Shown here one piece after another: positions 32,880-44,574 of a DNA stretch of 64,000 nt (position 1 is the stretch's first letter; each line of letters starts with the position of its first letter). The translations under genes were made by a program, and so were the position numbers. The notes beneath the pieces are model-generated. The model was not told the DNA's origin and did no database searches. It saw only the letters and a list, made by a program, of their open reading frames with translations. This DNA comes from Candidatus Latescibacterota bacterium (GTDB lineage: Bacteria; Latescibacterota; UBA2968; UBA8231), in assembly GCA_022819745.1 (NCBI GenBank), contig JAJEGS010000048.1, forward strand, positions 20,425-84,424, read 5' to 3'.

Positions 32880-35800
32880 ATGGCCAAACCCAAGTTACTT
32901 AATGCGTTTTTCTTGGTGTTCGCTGCCGCGATGATTGCGGTCGTCGGTTTCGGCGATCCGGGAGCAATCAATCGCGCGGTAAACGACTTTTTCGGCTGGG
33001 CACCCAATCCGCCAGTTGAAGCGCGGATGGTGGATTCCGCGCAAGCCGCCGAGCTTCGCGCCCTAGTTGCCGGCATTGACGAAGCAGACATTGCCGCTGA
33101 GATCGCGCGCTTTGCTGCCTTCGGCTCGCGGGTGCCGGGTTATGCGGGGGAGCGGCAGGCCCGCGACTACGTGCGCCAGCGGTTTGAGGCGTTGGGGCTG
33201 GAGGACGTGCAGAGCGAGGCATTTAAGGTGGCCGTGCCCATAGATCGCGGCGGCGAGTTGGTGGTGCAGGGCGGCGATAGCAAGCGGCTCTACAGCTTGT
33301 GGCCCAATGGCGTGCGCACGCCCTCATTGGGGCCGGCCGGCGTGCGCGGTACCCTGATCTACGGAGGTCAAGGGGAACTCAAAGCGTTGGACGGCCAGCC
33401 CGTGCAGGGCAGCGTCGTGCTCTTGGACTTTGCCTGTGGCCAAAACTACCTCCACGCCGCATCGCTGGGGGCCAAGGCCATCGTCTTTTTTGACAACGGC
33501 GGCGTCAACCGCGAGCAGGCCGCGGACAAGTTCCTCAAGGTGCCGGTTGACATCCCGCGATTTTGGCTCGAGCGGCAAGATGCGCTCGATTTGTTGGTGC
33601 GCCTGCAAGACGGGCCGGTCGCCGTCCACTTGAATGCGCGGATGGATTGGGAAGGGGTGGAAGCGCACAATGTGTATGGCTACCTGCCCGGGTCGCCGGA
33701 GATGCTGCCGGCCAAGAGCCGGGAAAAGCCGCAGGCGTGGCAGGACCAAACCATCGTCATCCAAGCCTATTACGATGCCATCTCGGTCGTGCCGGCTCTC
33801 TCCCCGGGAGCGGAAAATGCGGCTGGGATCGTCGCTCTGCTCCAGCTAGTGGAACTGCTCAAAGAATATCGCCCTCATTACTCGGTACTCTTTTTGGCGA
33901 CCTCCGGGCACTTTGAGGGCTTGTCTGGGATCAACGATTTCCTCTATCGGCACAGCCGCCGCAGCGACTATTTCCGCGAGCGCATGAGTGAAGCCGAGCG
34001 CATCGACTTCGATCTGATGCTATCGCTGGACCTGTCGAGCCACTCCGATCGCACGGCTAGCTTTGGCATGGGCACCTTCTACAATCCCAAGTGGCGCACT
34101 GACAACTACGTCAAATACATGTTGACGCCCTATTCCAAGCGGCTGAGTCTCGCGGTCGAAGAGACCTTTGGCGATACCACGCGCCACTACGAGGGCATTG
34201 CCCCGCCCAAGCGCACGTGGAAAAACTTCATGCCCATCCCGCTCGCCTTTGCCAGCGAGGCCGCGGCCTTCGTCGGTCAGAAGGCCCTCGCCCTCGCCAC
34301 GGCCAATGACGCGCGCGAGCGGATCGACACGCCGCTCGACTTGCCGGAAGCGGTGAATGTGCAAAACCTCACGCGGCAGGTCCAGACGCTCGCGGCCATG
34401 TTGGCGTGGGCTGGCCGCGATGCCGAACTGCTCAAGCCGACCAAGTTGGAGCTGGAAGACTACGGTCACAGCTTGGCGGGCGCGATCTACTGGTTTGACC
34501 GCGACGTCAATTTTGCCGTGCCCAAAAAGCCGGTGCCGCAAGCGCTAGTGACCTATCAGCAGCTCGGCCCGAACTCGGTCGGCGGGGTGCGTACCTTGAT
34601 CGCGCAACAGGCTGACGACGCGGGTCGCTTCCGCTTTGACATCATGCGGAATCGGCTGAGCAATGCGATCCGCGCGTACGAACTCGATCCCTACGGCGAA
34701 ATCATCTCGGCACCGGACATGGGCCAAGAGGGCGATGAGACGTACCCGACCGAGCATCCGTGGGGCTGGTGGGAGAACGAGATGCTGCAAGTGCTCTTCA
34801 AGTGCCGGGCGCTGAGTTTGTTTGAGACGGTTGACTCGCGCTACCTGTCGGTTTTGGATCACGTCACCGTACTCGACGAGCGCGACGGCGTGCCGCAGTC
34901 GTGGGGAGCCGATTTTGTCGAAAGGCAGAGCAATGAAGAAGGCAAGGTAACGCTTGCCTCGGTGGTGTACGCCCAGCCCGGTACTCGGGTCAAAGCCTTA
35001 ATGAGTACGAGCCTCTTCGGCGTGCGCTACCTGCTGAGCGGCGCGCCCGCCGCATGGGTGGCTGAGCCGGTGCGCCCAGCCGACGTGGATGAGGCGACGA
35101 TGAAGCAGGCGCTCGGGCGCGGCTATCTCGTGGATCAAGGCGTGGTGCTGCGTCCTGGGTATGCGGCCGCGCGCGACATGTGGGTTCTCGACGACGTGCG
35201 GATCAAGCAGTTGGCGCGCTACGGGGTGCGCAACGACAAGTTCATGCGCCTGCACGAAGAGGCGCGCTTGGCCCTGTTGGAGGCCGAAGAGCACTTGCAG
35301 GCGCGGCGCTACAGCGAGTTCAAGCGGGCTACGCGCAAGGCGTGGGGCCTCGAAGGGCGGGGCTATCCAGATATCAAATCGACTGCGGACGACACGGTCT
35401 ATGGAGTGATCTTCTACTTTGCGCTGCTGCTGCCGTTTTCGTTTTGCTGCGAGCGGCTGTTCTTCGGCTTTGCCGATATCCGCCGCCAAGTGGCAGGCGC
35501 GGCGTTTTTCTTTTTGGCGATCTTCCTCATCATGCGCTTTATCCACCCGGCCTTCAAGCTGAGTTCGTCGCCGTACATCATCTTTTTGGCCTTCGTCATC
35601 TTCGCCATCGGCGGCACGGCCCTGATGATGATTCTGGGCCGCTTTACCCGCGCCGTCGGCCAACGCAAGCGGGCCGCCGCTGGCGTCCACGAAGCAGACA
35701 TCGGTCGCCTCAGCGCCACGGCCGCGGCTGCGTCGTTGGGGATTTCCAATCTCCGCAAGCGCAAGTTGCGCACCGCGCTGACGGTCGTCACGCTGACGCT

Positions 35801-37487
35801 TTTGACCTTTACGGCCCAAGCCTTCACCTCAGTGCAGAGCTATCTCAAGTTCTATCAGATCCCCCGCCCGAATGTGCCCAGCTACGAAGGTGCCCTGCTG
35901 CGCGACCGAGGCTGGAAGGGCTTGCAGCTATCGGTACTCGACTATGCGGAGAGCGCGTTTGGCGACCAAGCGCAGGTGTTGCCGAGGTCGTGGATCACCT
36001 CCAAGGTCATTGGCGAGCGGGCCTATATCGACATTGAACACAAGCCGGCGCAGAAGAAGAGCTTTGCCTCGGCTCTTCTCGGGGTGACTCCAGGCGAGGG
36101 TGCGCTAATGGGGCTGGAAGAGTTGTTGGTGGGAGCGAAGAGCCGCTGGTTTGTGGCTGGTGAGCGCGATGTGTGCATCCTGCCGGCGGCTATGGCGGAG
36201 ATCTTGGGCATTGGCCCGGAGGATGTGGGCACGGCCCAGATATGGCTGATGGGGCGCTCCTATCGGGTCATTGGCTTAATCGACGGCGAGGCCATCGACC
36301 ACCTGCGAGACTTGGACAACGAGAGTCCGATGCCGGTAGATACGGTCGCCGAGGCCAAGAAGATGGAGCAAATGGCCGATTTGGACCCGCGCCTGATGGA
36401 CACGACCGCGATTGAGACCTTTACCCACTTGATGGCCAACAATGTGGCGTTCTTGCCCTACCAGCAGGTAGCAGATTTGGGCGGTACGCTGCGCTCGATT
36501 GCCATCGCTGGCTTTGCCGATCGGGAGACCTTGCTCACCGAGGTGGAGGAATTCGTATCGCGGGTGGCCGTGCCGCTCTTTGTCGGGGCTGGCGACCGCG
36601 TGCGGGTGTACACATCCATGGGATCGGCGTCCTTAGCAGGGATTGGCAATCTCTTCGTGCCCTTGTTGATTGCCTCGCTGATCGTGCTCAACACCATGCT
36701 CGGGGCCGTGTACGAGCGCTCCGGCGAGATCGGGGTGTATTCGTCGGTGGGACTGGCACCGAGCCACATTGCCGCGCTCTTCATTGCCGAGGCTCTCGTG
36801 TTTGCCATTGTCGGCGCAGTGCTGGGCTATTTGGTGGGGCAGACGACGACGCTGCTGCTGGCGCACTACGCGCTGTTGGGCGGGATGTTCCTCAACTACT
36901 CGTCGCTGTCGGCGATTTTCTCGACCTTGGTGGTAATGGTAGTGGTGGTGCTCTCGACGCTGTATCCGGCGCGCAAGGCCGCGGCCATGGCCGTGCCCGA
37001 CGTGACGCGGCGCTGGGAGTTCCCTCCTCCCGACGGCGACGATTGGCGCTTTGATTTTCCCTTTACGCTGGGCAAAGGCGATGCTTTAGGCTCGTGCGCG
37101 TACTTGCACCGGGTCTTCTCGTCGTATGGCGAGGGGTCGGTGGGCGACTTTATGACCGAGGGCGTGGATTTTCACTTGGAGCAGGGCGGTGCGCAGCCGG
37201 TCTATGTGCTGGAACTAATGGTGTGGCTCGCGCCCTACGACTTGGGCGTGAGCCAGCGGGTATTCCTGCGCACCTTGCCGACCGACGACATCCCGGGCAT
37301 TTACCGCATCGAGATGCACTTGCAGCGCGTCAGCGGCGACGTGGTGAGCTGGCAGCGGCTCAATACCAGCTTCCTCAACGTGCTGCGCAAGCGCTTCTTG
37401 GTCTGGCGGACGATTGCGCCCGAGGTGCGGGAGGAATACTTGATTGAGGGCGAGAAGTTGGCGCGGGGGACGGGGGTGGGGGTTTAG
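32880..37487 (+). CDS. Giant fusion: PA domain, M28-like pseudopeptidase, membrane region and FtsX-type permease
   Basis: 1535 aa from ATG 32880 (an ATG 51 bp upstream is possible; neither has a strong RBS). An N-terminal anchor helix is followed by a PA-like domain (NGVRTPSLGPAGVRGTLIYGG, AIVFFDNGGVN) and an M28 aminopeptidase-like domain around QAYYDAISVVPALSPGAENAAG and LFLATSGHFEGLSG. The Zn-binding His of the HxD motif reads Tyr, and the second Asp reads Asn, so catalysis is doubtful. At ~840-925 there are three helices, then ISNLRKRKLRTALTVVTL (~954) starts an FtsX/MacB-type permease half with helices at ~1253-1377 and NTMLGAVYERSGEIGVYSSVGL. Such fusions occur where an ABC exporter acts with a periplasmic domain; the ATPase partner is not in this window. 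Confidence 0.8.
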   Translation: MAKPKLLNAFFLVFAAAMIAVVGFGDPGAINRAVNDFFGWAPNPPVEARMVDSAQAAELRALVAGIDEADIAAEIARFAAFGSRVPGYAGERQARDYVRQRFEALGLEDVQSEAFKVAVPIDRGGELVVQGGDSKRLYSLWPNGVRTPSLGPAGVRGTLIYGGQGELKALDGQPVQGSVVLLDFACGQNYLHAASLGAKAIVFFDNGGVNREQAADKFLKVPVDIPRFWLERQDALDLLVRLQDGPVAVHLNARMDWEGVEAHNVYGYLPGSPEMLPAKSREKPQAWQDQTIVIQAYYDAISVVPALSPGAENAAGIVALLQLVELLKEYRPHYSVLFLATSGHFEGLSGINDFLYRHSRRSDYFRERMSEAERIDFDLMLSLDLSSHSDRTASFGMGTFYNPKWRTDNYVKYMLTPYSKRLSLAVEETFGDTTRHYEGIAPPKRTWKNFMPIPLAFASEAAAFVGQKALALATANDARERIDTPLDLPEAVNVQNLTRQVQTLAAMLAWAGRDAELLKPTKLELEDYGHSLAGAIYWFDRDVNFAVPKKPVPQALVTYQQLGPNSVGGVRTLIAQQADDAGRFRFDIMRNRLSNAIRAYELDPYGEIISAPDMGQEGDETYPTEHPWGWWENEMLQVLFKCRALSLFETVDSRYLSVLDHVTVLDERDGVPQSWGADFVERQSNEEGKVTLASVVYAQPGTRVKALMSTSLFGVRYLLSGAPAAWVAEPVRPADVDEATMKQALGRGYLVDQGVVLRPGYAAARDMWVLDDVRIKQLARYGVRNDKFMRLHEEARLALLEAEEHLQARRYSEFKRATRKAWGLEGRGYPDIKSTADDTVYGVIFYFALLLPFSFCCERLFFGFADIRRQVAGAAFFFLAIFLIMRFIHPAFKLSSSPYIIFLAFVIFAIGGTALMMILGRFTRAVGQRKRAAAGVHEADIGRLSATAAAASLGISNLRKRKLRTALTVVTLTLLTFTAQAFTSVQSYLKFYQIPRPNVPSYEGALLRDRGWKGLQLSVLDYAESAFGDQAQVLPRSWITSKVIGERAYIDIEHKPAQKKSFASALLGVTPGEGALMGLEELLVGAKSRWFVAGERDVCILPAAMAEILGIGPEDVGTAQIWLMGRSYRVIGLIDGEAIDHLRDLDNESPMPVDTVAEAKKMEQMADLDPRLMDTTAIETFTHLMANNVAFLPYQQVADLGGTLRSIAIAGFADRETLLTEVEEFVSRVAVPLFVGAGDRVRVYTSMGSASLAGIGNLFVPLLIASLIVLNTMLGAVYERSGEIGVYSSVGLAPSHIAALFIAEALVFAIVGAVLGYLVGQTTTLLLAHYALLGGMFLNYSSLSAIFSTLVVMVVVVLSTLYPARKAAAMAVPDVTRRWEFPPPDGDDWRFDFPFTLGKGDALGSCAYLHRVFSSYGEGSVGDFMTEGVDFHLEQGGAQPVYVLELMVWLAPYDLGVSQRVFLRTLPTDDIPGIYRIEMHLQRVSGDVVSWQRLNTSFLNVLRKRFLVWRTIAPEVREEYLIEGEKLARGTGVGV

Positions 37488-37529
37488 TTTGGTAGCAGGC
37501 AATGGTTGGCTGAATGAACGCGATATAAA

Positions 37530-38537
37530 ATGGAAAACCGCGTAGATTACACGTTGTTGCACCTCGACCAGCCCGAAGAGTTGGCCGCGTACGCGCGCTC
37601 TCGGGGGTGGCTTTTGCCGGCGGAATCGGTGTGTGGGCTAGGCCGCGCTGGCGAAGGCAATATGAACCTCACCCTGCGCGTGCAGACCGAGGAGCGTTCC
37701 TTCATACTCAAGCAGGCGCGTCCTTGGGTCGAGAAGTACCCGGACATTCCCGCGCCCAAGGAACGGGTGCTGGTGGAGGCCGCCTTTTACCAAGCGGTTG
37801 CCGGTTGCCCGCTGGTGGCCGAGCGTATGCCTAGCTTCTTGGGTTGGGACGAAGAGAATTTTGTCGCCGCGTTTGCAGACTTGGGGGAGACCGCGGATTG
37901 TACCGATTTGTACAATGATGGCGAGGCCGCGTTTGCAGACTTGCTGGGCTTGTGCCAGTGGTTGGCGGCCTTGCATCAGGCGACCTTTGACGAGCCGACC
38001 CGAGCGCGCTTGGAAAACCGCGCCATGCGCCAGCTCAACCACGAGCATTTGTATTGCTTCCCACTGCGCCCGGACAACGGTCTCGACCTCGATGCGATCA
38101 CACCTGGGCTGGCGCGGGCCGCTCGGGTCTTGCAAGATGATGCAGCGTATTGCAGCGCCATTGACGAGTTGGGCGCGCTTTACTTGGAAAATGGTTCTTG
38201 CCTGTTGCACGGAGATTTCTATCCGGGCAGTTGGGTGCGCGCTGGCAGGGACGTGTGGATCATCGACCCGGAGTTTTGCTTCTTTGGCCCGCCGGAATTC
38301 GATGTGGGCATTCTCGTCGGCCATCTGTTGCTCGCCGGTCGTTCCTTGGAACTGGCGCAGTCGGCGTTTGACTACTACGGCGCTAGCCCTTCGCTTTCCC
38401 ATAGCTTGGCGCTGCAATTTGCTGGCATGGAGATTATGCGGCGGCTCATCGGCGTAGCTCAATTGCCGCTGGCTGCTGATTTGCCGCGCAAGGAGGCGCT
38501 GTTGACGACCTCGCGGGAGTTGGTGTTGGGGCGTTAG
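37530..38537 (+). CDS. Aminoglycoside-phosphotransferase-fold kinase, MtnK-like
   Basis: 335 aa. APH/choline-kinase fold: N-lobe GRAGEGNMNLTLRVQTEERSFILKQAR (nucleotide-binding Gly-rich loop and Lys), a helical C-lobe and the catalytic loop SCLLHGDFYPGSWV (HGDxxxGS, as in methylthioribose kinase) followed by VWIIDPEFCFFGPPEFDVG (metal-binding Asp). It phosphorylates a small molecule with ATP. HGDxxxGS favours S-methyl-5-thioribose kinase over antibiotic kinases, but the adjacent mannose-6-phosphate isomerase gene (2-nt gap) points to a sugar. No other methionine-salvage gene is visible. Likely translationally coupled to the next gene. Confidence 0.7.
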   Translation: MENRVDYTLLHLDQPEELAAYARSRGWLLPAESVCGLGRAGEGNMNLTLRVQTEERSFILKQARPWVEKYPDIPAPKERVLVEAAFYQAVAGCPLVAERMPSFLGWDEENFVAAFADLGETADCTDLYNDGEAAFADLLGLCQWLAALHQATFDEPTRARLENRAMRQLNHEHLYCFPLRPDNGLDLDAITPGLARAARVLQDDAAYCSAIDELGALYLENGSCLLHGDFYPGSWVRAGRDVWIIDPEFCFFGPPEFDVGILVGHLLLAGRSLELAQSAFDYYGASPSLSHSLALQFAGMEIMRRLIGVAQLPLAADLPRKEALLTTSRELVLGR

Positions 38538-38539
38538 GT

Positions 38540-39478
38540 ATGGATACATTGCCCGATGTCATTCCCTTGACGCCCTATTACCGGGAGATGGTGTGGGGTG
38601 GGCGACGCTTAGCTGCACTCTACGGCAAGGCCCTGCCAGACGATGCGCTCATTGGCGAGTCCTTTGAACTGTCGGCGTACGAGGGCCGCGAGAGTCGGAC
38701 AGGGGACGGTCGCTCGTTGCGCGAGTTGGTGGAAACGCATCGCGCCGACTTGGTCGGTGCTGCGGTGTGGGAGCGTTACGGTGGGCGCTTTCCCCTGCTT
38801 ATTAAGCTGCTCGACGCTCAGCAAGACTTGTCGATCCAAGTGCATCCCGACGACGAGTACGCCCGGCGCAACGGGTTGGTCGATAGCGGCAAGATGGAGG
38901 CTTGGTACGTGCTGCAATCAGATGGTGGCCGCGTGGCTTGCGGGTTGGCCGAGGGAGTGGGCCGCGCGGAGTTTGTCGCTGCCCACGCGGCCAACCGCGT
39001 CGCTGAGGTCGTCCGTTTTTACCCGGTCGCGCAAGGGGACGTGCTCTTTTTGCCGCCGGGTACGGTACACGCCCTGTGTCGGGGGGTTGTCCTGTACGAG
39101 GTGCAGCAAACGAGCGACTTGACCTTCCGCATCTACGACTACGACCGGCCGCGCGAGCTGCACTGGGAGCAGGCTCTTGAGGTCATTAACTTTGCTCAGC
39201 GTCTGTCTGGGCCGGTGCCGCATCCCGTGTTGCGGGGCCAAGTGCTGGTAGAGTCCGAGCATTTTGTGCTGCGCGGCTGCGGCTTAGACGGCGGCCAGGC
39301 CGAGCACAGGGCCGAGGGATCGTTTTTGTCGCTGACGGTCGTCCGCGGCCGGGCGCGCGTGGGGGAGTGCGCCTTGGACGCGGGTGCGACCGCGCTGGTG
39401 CCGGCTGGGCGGGCTTGCGAGATCGCGCCGCTGGGAGACGAAAGACTGGAGTACCTGATCGCTTCAGTACCCGTCTGA
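38540..39478 (+). CDS. manA: Mannose-6-phosphate isomerase, class I-like
   Basis: 312 aa, two bases after the kinase stop. Cupin fold with zinc-binding motifs SIQVHPDDEYA (Gln/His) and GKMEAWYVL (Glu), and PPGTVHALCRGVVLYEVQQTSDLTFRIYDY near residues 170-205 with the final His. These are the class I mannose-6-phosphate isomerase landmarks; the length is typical of the short bacterial form. It interconverts mannose-6-phosphate and fructose-6-phosphate in the cytoplasm. Coupled with the APH-fold kinase it suggests phosphorylation then isomerisation of one sugar; substrate not proven. Confidence 0.88.
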   Translation: MDTLPDVIPLTPYYREMVWGGRRLAALYGKALPDDALIGESFELSAYEGRESRTGDGRSLRELVETHRADLVGAAVWERYGGRFPLLIKLLDAQQDLSIQVHPDDEYARRNGLVDSGKMEAWYVLQSDGGRVACGLAEGVGRAEFVAAHAANRVAEVVRFYPVAQGDVLFLPPGTVHALCRGVVLYEVQQTSDLTFRIYDYDRPRELHWEQALEVINFAQRLSGPVPHPVLRGQVLVESEHFVLRGCGLDGGQAEHRAEGSFLSLTVVRGRARVGECALDAGATALVPAGRACEIAPLGDERLEYLIASVPV

Positions 39479-39552
39479 AAAGCCTTGCTGGAACGCCAAC
39501 CCCGCTTATCATTAATCAACCAACGCAACCTCAACCAACGAAGGAGTGTATT

Positions 39553-40338
39553 GTGAGTCTATTTTCGCTAGAGGGAAAAGTTGCTCTCGTCACCGGTGCT
39601 AGTCGCGGCATTGGTCGCGGCGTGGCCGCAGGCATGGCTGCAGCCGGAGCCACGGTTATCTGTGCCGCCCGCACCCGCAGCCAACTCGACGAAGCTGTCG
39701 CTGCCATTGAGACTGCCGGTGGCAAGGCACGCGCGGTCGAGTTGGACATGGCCGACCTAGAGGGTATGGACACGGCTTTGGAGCAATGCGGGCCTATAGA
39801 CATTCTGTTCAACAATGCTGGCATGAACATCCGCCAGCCCATCGTCGAAGTCTCGGAGGAAAACTACGATCAGATCATGGCCGTCAATCTCAAGGGCCTG
39901 TACTTCCTCAGCCAGAAGGTCGGCCGCCAGATGATCGAGCGCGGCCAAGGCGGCAAGATCATCAACATCGGCTCGTTGACCACGGGCTACGCTCTTGCCA
40001 AGGTCTCGGTGTACACCGCGACCAAGGGAGCCGTCGGCCAGCTCACCAAGGGCCAAGCCATTGAGTTCGGCTCGCACAATATCCAGGTCAACGCCATCTG
40101 CCCGGGCTTTATAATCACCTCGCTCAGTGAGAAGCTGTGGGCCGACGACACCATGCGTGCTTGGGGCGAGGGACGGGTTGTGCTCAACCGCTTGGGGACG
40201 CCCGAAGACTTGGTCGGCACGGCCGTCTTTCTCGCCGCGCCGGCCTCGGATTACGTCACCGGGCAGTGCATTTACGTCGATGGCGGCTTCATGGCTGGCG
40301 ACGAGTGGCCCTTGCCGCCGGTGGCTGGTGGTAAGTAG
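39553..40338 (+). CDS. SDR-family NAD(P)-dependent oxidoreductase
   Basis: 261 aa from GTG 39553, with AAGGAG 6 nt upstream; earlier in-frame starts would overlap manA with no ribosome-binding site. Classical [13 protein letters not shown] near residue 12, NNAGMN, the active-site Ser in [11 protein letters not shown], and the YxxxK of VYTATKGA. Resembles gluconate 5-dehydrogenase / 2-dehydro-3-deoxy-D-gluconate-type reductases (long stretch [16 protein letters not shown]). Cytoplasmic; substrate probably a sugar or sugar acid, not determinable from sequence. 48 bp before the acetyl-CoA synthetase gene. Confidence 0.85.
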   Translation: MSLFSLEGKVALVTGASRGIGRGVAAGMAAAGATVICAARTRSQLDEAVAAIETAGGKARAVELDMADLEGMDTALEQCGPIDILFNNAGMNIRQPIVEVSEENYDQIMAVNLKGLYFLSQKVGRQMIERGQGGKIINIGSLTTGYALAKVSVYTATKGAVGQLTKGQAIEFGSHNIQVNAICPGFIITSLSEKLWADDTMRAWGEGRVVLNRLGTPEDLVGTAVFLAAPASDYVTGQCIYVDGGFMAGDEWPLPPVAGGK

Positions 40339-40385
40339 TTTGTGCTATTGATGGCTATTTCCACCCTAATGAGGAGTTAGCTCGT

Positions 40386-42340
<1,955 letters not shown>

Positions 42341-42341
<1 letters not shown>

Positions 42342-44320
42342 TGACCGCCGATGACTTAGTAGTACCTGAAGGCAGCGAGGACAACTTCGCACGCGAGTGG
42401 CTGGAGACCAATGGCTTGGGGGGTTGGGCCTCCTCTACGGTTAGCGGCGCACACACCCGGCGCTACCACGGCCTGCTGGTTGTGGCGACCTGTCCGCCGG
42501 TTGGCCGGGTGGTGCTGCTGTCGCGGCTCGACGAAACCTTGGTCCTACCTACAAGACGCGTCGAGCTAGGTTGCAGCATTTTTCCCGGAGTCATTCATCC
42601 ACGGGGCGACCAATGGCTAACTGCTTTCGCGTCCGAGCCGGTGCCGACGTGGACGTACGCGGGGGATGGGTGGGTGTTGCGCAAGCGGCTGGCGTTGTTG
42701 GCAGGTGAGCACGCCTTGGTCGTCGCGTACGAACTGGTGGAAGCGTCTGAGCCGCTTTGTTTGGAATTGCGCCCCTTTTTCGCGGGCCGAGACTATCACC
42801 ACTTGATGCAGGCCAACGATCAAGTCGCCCGCACTGCTGCTTGGGCCGACGATGTGCTGGCCTATCAACCCTACCCCGATCAGCCCCCTGCCTACATCTA
42901 CGCTGCCGACGCATCTTGGGAGGCCGCTCCGGACTGGTACTACAACTTCCAATATCCGCGCGAGGAAGAGCGCGGCCTTGATTACAGCGAAGACCTGTTC
43001 ACACCCGGCTACCTGCGTCTGCAACTCGCCCCCGGAGAGACTGTTGGCGTAGTCGCAGCGACCGAACTTCCCCCCTGCCGCGACCCTCTCGCACTACTTG
43101 CCGACGAAATCGAGCGTCGCCAGCAGGTGGAGGTGCGCGCTCCTTGGACCGCCGATCCTGTGCTGCGGTCGCTGGCACGGGCGGCCAATCAGTTTCTGGT
43201 GCGGCGCGGCGACGGCCTGCACACCATTGTCGCGGGCTATCACTGGTTCACGGATTGGGGCCGCGACACCATGATCGCTCTGCCCGGTCTCTGCTTGGCC
43301 ACCGGGCGCTTTGCCGAGGCGCGGGGCATTTTCGCGGCGTTTGCCGAGCACGTCAGCGAGGGCATGATACCCAATCGGTTTCCCGACGAGGGAGAGGCTC
43401 CAGAGTACCACGCTGTTGACGCGACGTTGTGGTTTTTTGTCGCGCTTTACAAGTACTTGCAATACACCGAGGACTACGAGTTTGCCAGTGAGTTGTGGCC
43501 GACGTTAGAGGATATAGCCGCTTGGCACGAGCGCGGCACGCGCCATCAGATTCGGGTTGATGCCGACGGTCTGCTCGCGGCTGGGGAGCCAGGGGTGCAA
43601 CTGACGTGGATGGATGCCAAGATCGGCGATTGGGTGGTCACGCCGCGCATGGGCAAGCCCGTGGAGATCAATGCGCTCTGGTACAATGCGCTCAAAATTT
43701 TGCAGCACTTGGCCGAGACATTTGGTCAGCGGGCCGATTATGGCCAGCGCGCTGCTGCGGTGCGCGCGTCTTTTGAGTGCCGGTTCTGGTGCGAAGAGCG
43801 GGGGTACCTGTGCGACGTGGTCGCGCCCGAGGGGCCGGATTGGGCAATCCGCCCCAATCAAATTTTCGCGCTCTCGCTGCCCTTTCCGCTCGTCGAGGAC
43901 GAGCGGGCGCGGCGGATCTTATCTGTGATTGACGAACACTTGCTGACCCCGCGCGGCCTGCGCAGCCTCTCGCCGAGCGACCCGGCGTACTGCTCCCGGT
44001 ATGCGGGCGGCCCTTGGGAACGCGACAGCGCGTATCACCAAGGCACGGTGTGGGGCTGGCTCATCGGCCCGTACATCAGTGCTCTCTGTCGTTGCCACGG
44101 CCGCGTGGGCCGCCAGCGCAGTCGCGCCCTCCTCGATGGCTTTGCCGCGCACCTGAACGAGGCGGGCTTGGGCACGGTCTCGGAGATATTTGACGCCGAG
44201 CCGCCTTTTGCGCCGCGCGGCTGCATCGCCCAGGCGTGGAGCGTGGGGGAGTTGTTGCGGGCGGGGGTTGAGGATGTGGGGGAATTAGGAATTGGGGCGA
44301 GCTTGAAGATCGGGCCTTGA
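42341..44320 (+). CDS. Glycogen debranching enzyme (amylo-alpha-1,6-glucosidase type)
   Basis: 659 aa, GTG start overlapping the last base of the acsA stop. N-terminal GDE-N motif REWLETNGLGGWASSTVSGAHTRRYHGLLV; a catalytic (alpha/alpha)6 barrel with HWFTDWGRDTMIALPGLCLATGRF (the second Glu/Asp acid) and WMDAKIGDWVVTPRMGKPVEINALWYNAL; C-terminal YHQGTVWGWLIGPYISAL. Matches the archaeal/bacterial GH133-type debranching enzymes. It removes alpha-1,6-linked glucose branches from glycogen. Its stop codon lies inside the -35 box of the B12-riboswitch promoter, so its transcript ends where the next one begins. Confidence 0.92.
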
Positions 44321-44345
44321 CAGATTTCAATTCGGCCCTTTTAAT
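44317..44345 (+). promoter_or_regulatory. Sigma-70 promoter of the B12 riboswitch transcript
   Basis: TTGACA (44317-44322), 17-bp spacer, TTTAAT (44340-44345), about 20 bp before the riboswitch. Consensus -35 and spacing. The -35 overlaps the TGA of the debranching enzyme gene. Confidence 0.75.
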
Positions 44346-44363
44346 AGTCCACTCAAATAACGG

Positions 44364-44549
44364 CGCAGGTGTCCGCTGTTGTACGGCAGCGGAAGAATAG
44401 GGAAGGCAGTGTAAATCTGCCGCGGTCCCGCCACTGTGACCGGTTGACGGCCCACAAGCCGTCGCGTCCCCGACATCAGCCACTGATTCTCAGGTGGATC
44501 GGGAAGGAGTCGGAGGACACATAACCGGAAGTCAGGAGACCTGCCTGCG
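44364..44549 (+). ncRNA. Cobalamin (B12) riboswitch
   Basis: About 186 nt. The outer P1 stem pairs GCAGGT (44365-44370) with ACCTGC (44539-44544). Conserved elements appear in order: GAATAGGGAA, CCGCGGTCCCGCCACTGTGA, GCCACTGATTCTCAGGTGGAT with CGGGAAGG, and the B12 box AAGTCAGGAGACCTGCC. This is the adenosylcobalamin-class fold, which when bound lowers expression. It controls the BtuB-like receptor and perhaps genes downstream. Downstream hairpins for the expression switch are annotated separately. Confidence 0.97.
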
Positions 44550-44574
44550 ACCGAGGTGAATGACACCCTTCGGT
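44550..44574 (+). promoter_or_regulatory. Hairpin enclosing the annotated BtuB-like start codon
   Basis: ACCGA-GGTG pairs imperfectly with CACC-cttCGGT across a five-base loop AATGA, so the candidate ATG at 44560 lies in the loop. It could modulate translation after the riboswitch. Confidence 0.4.
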
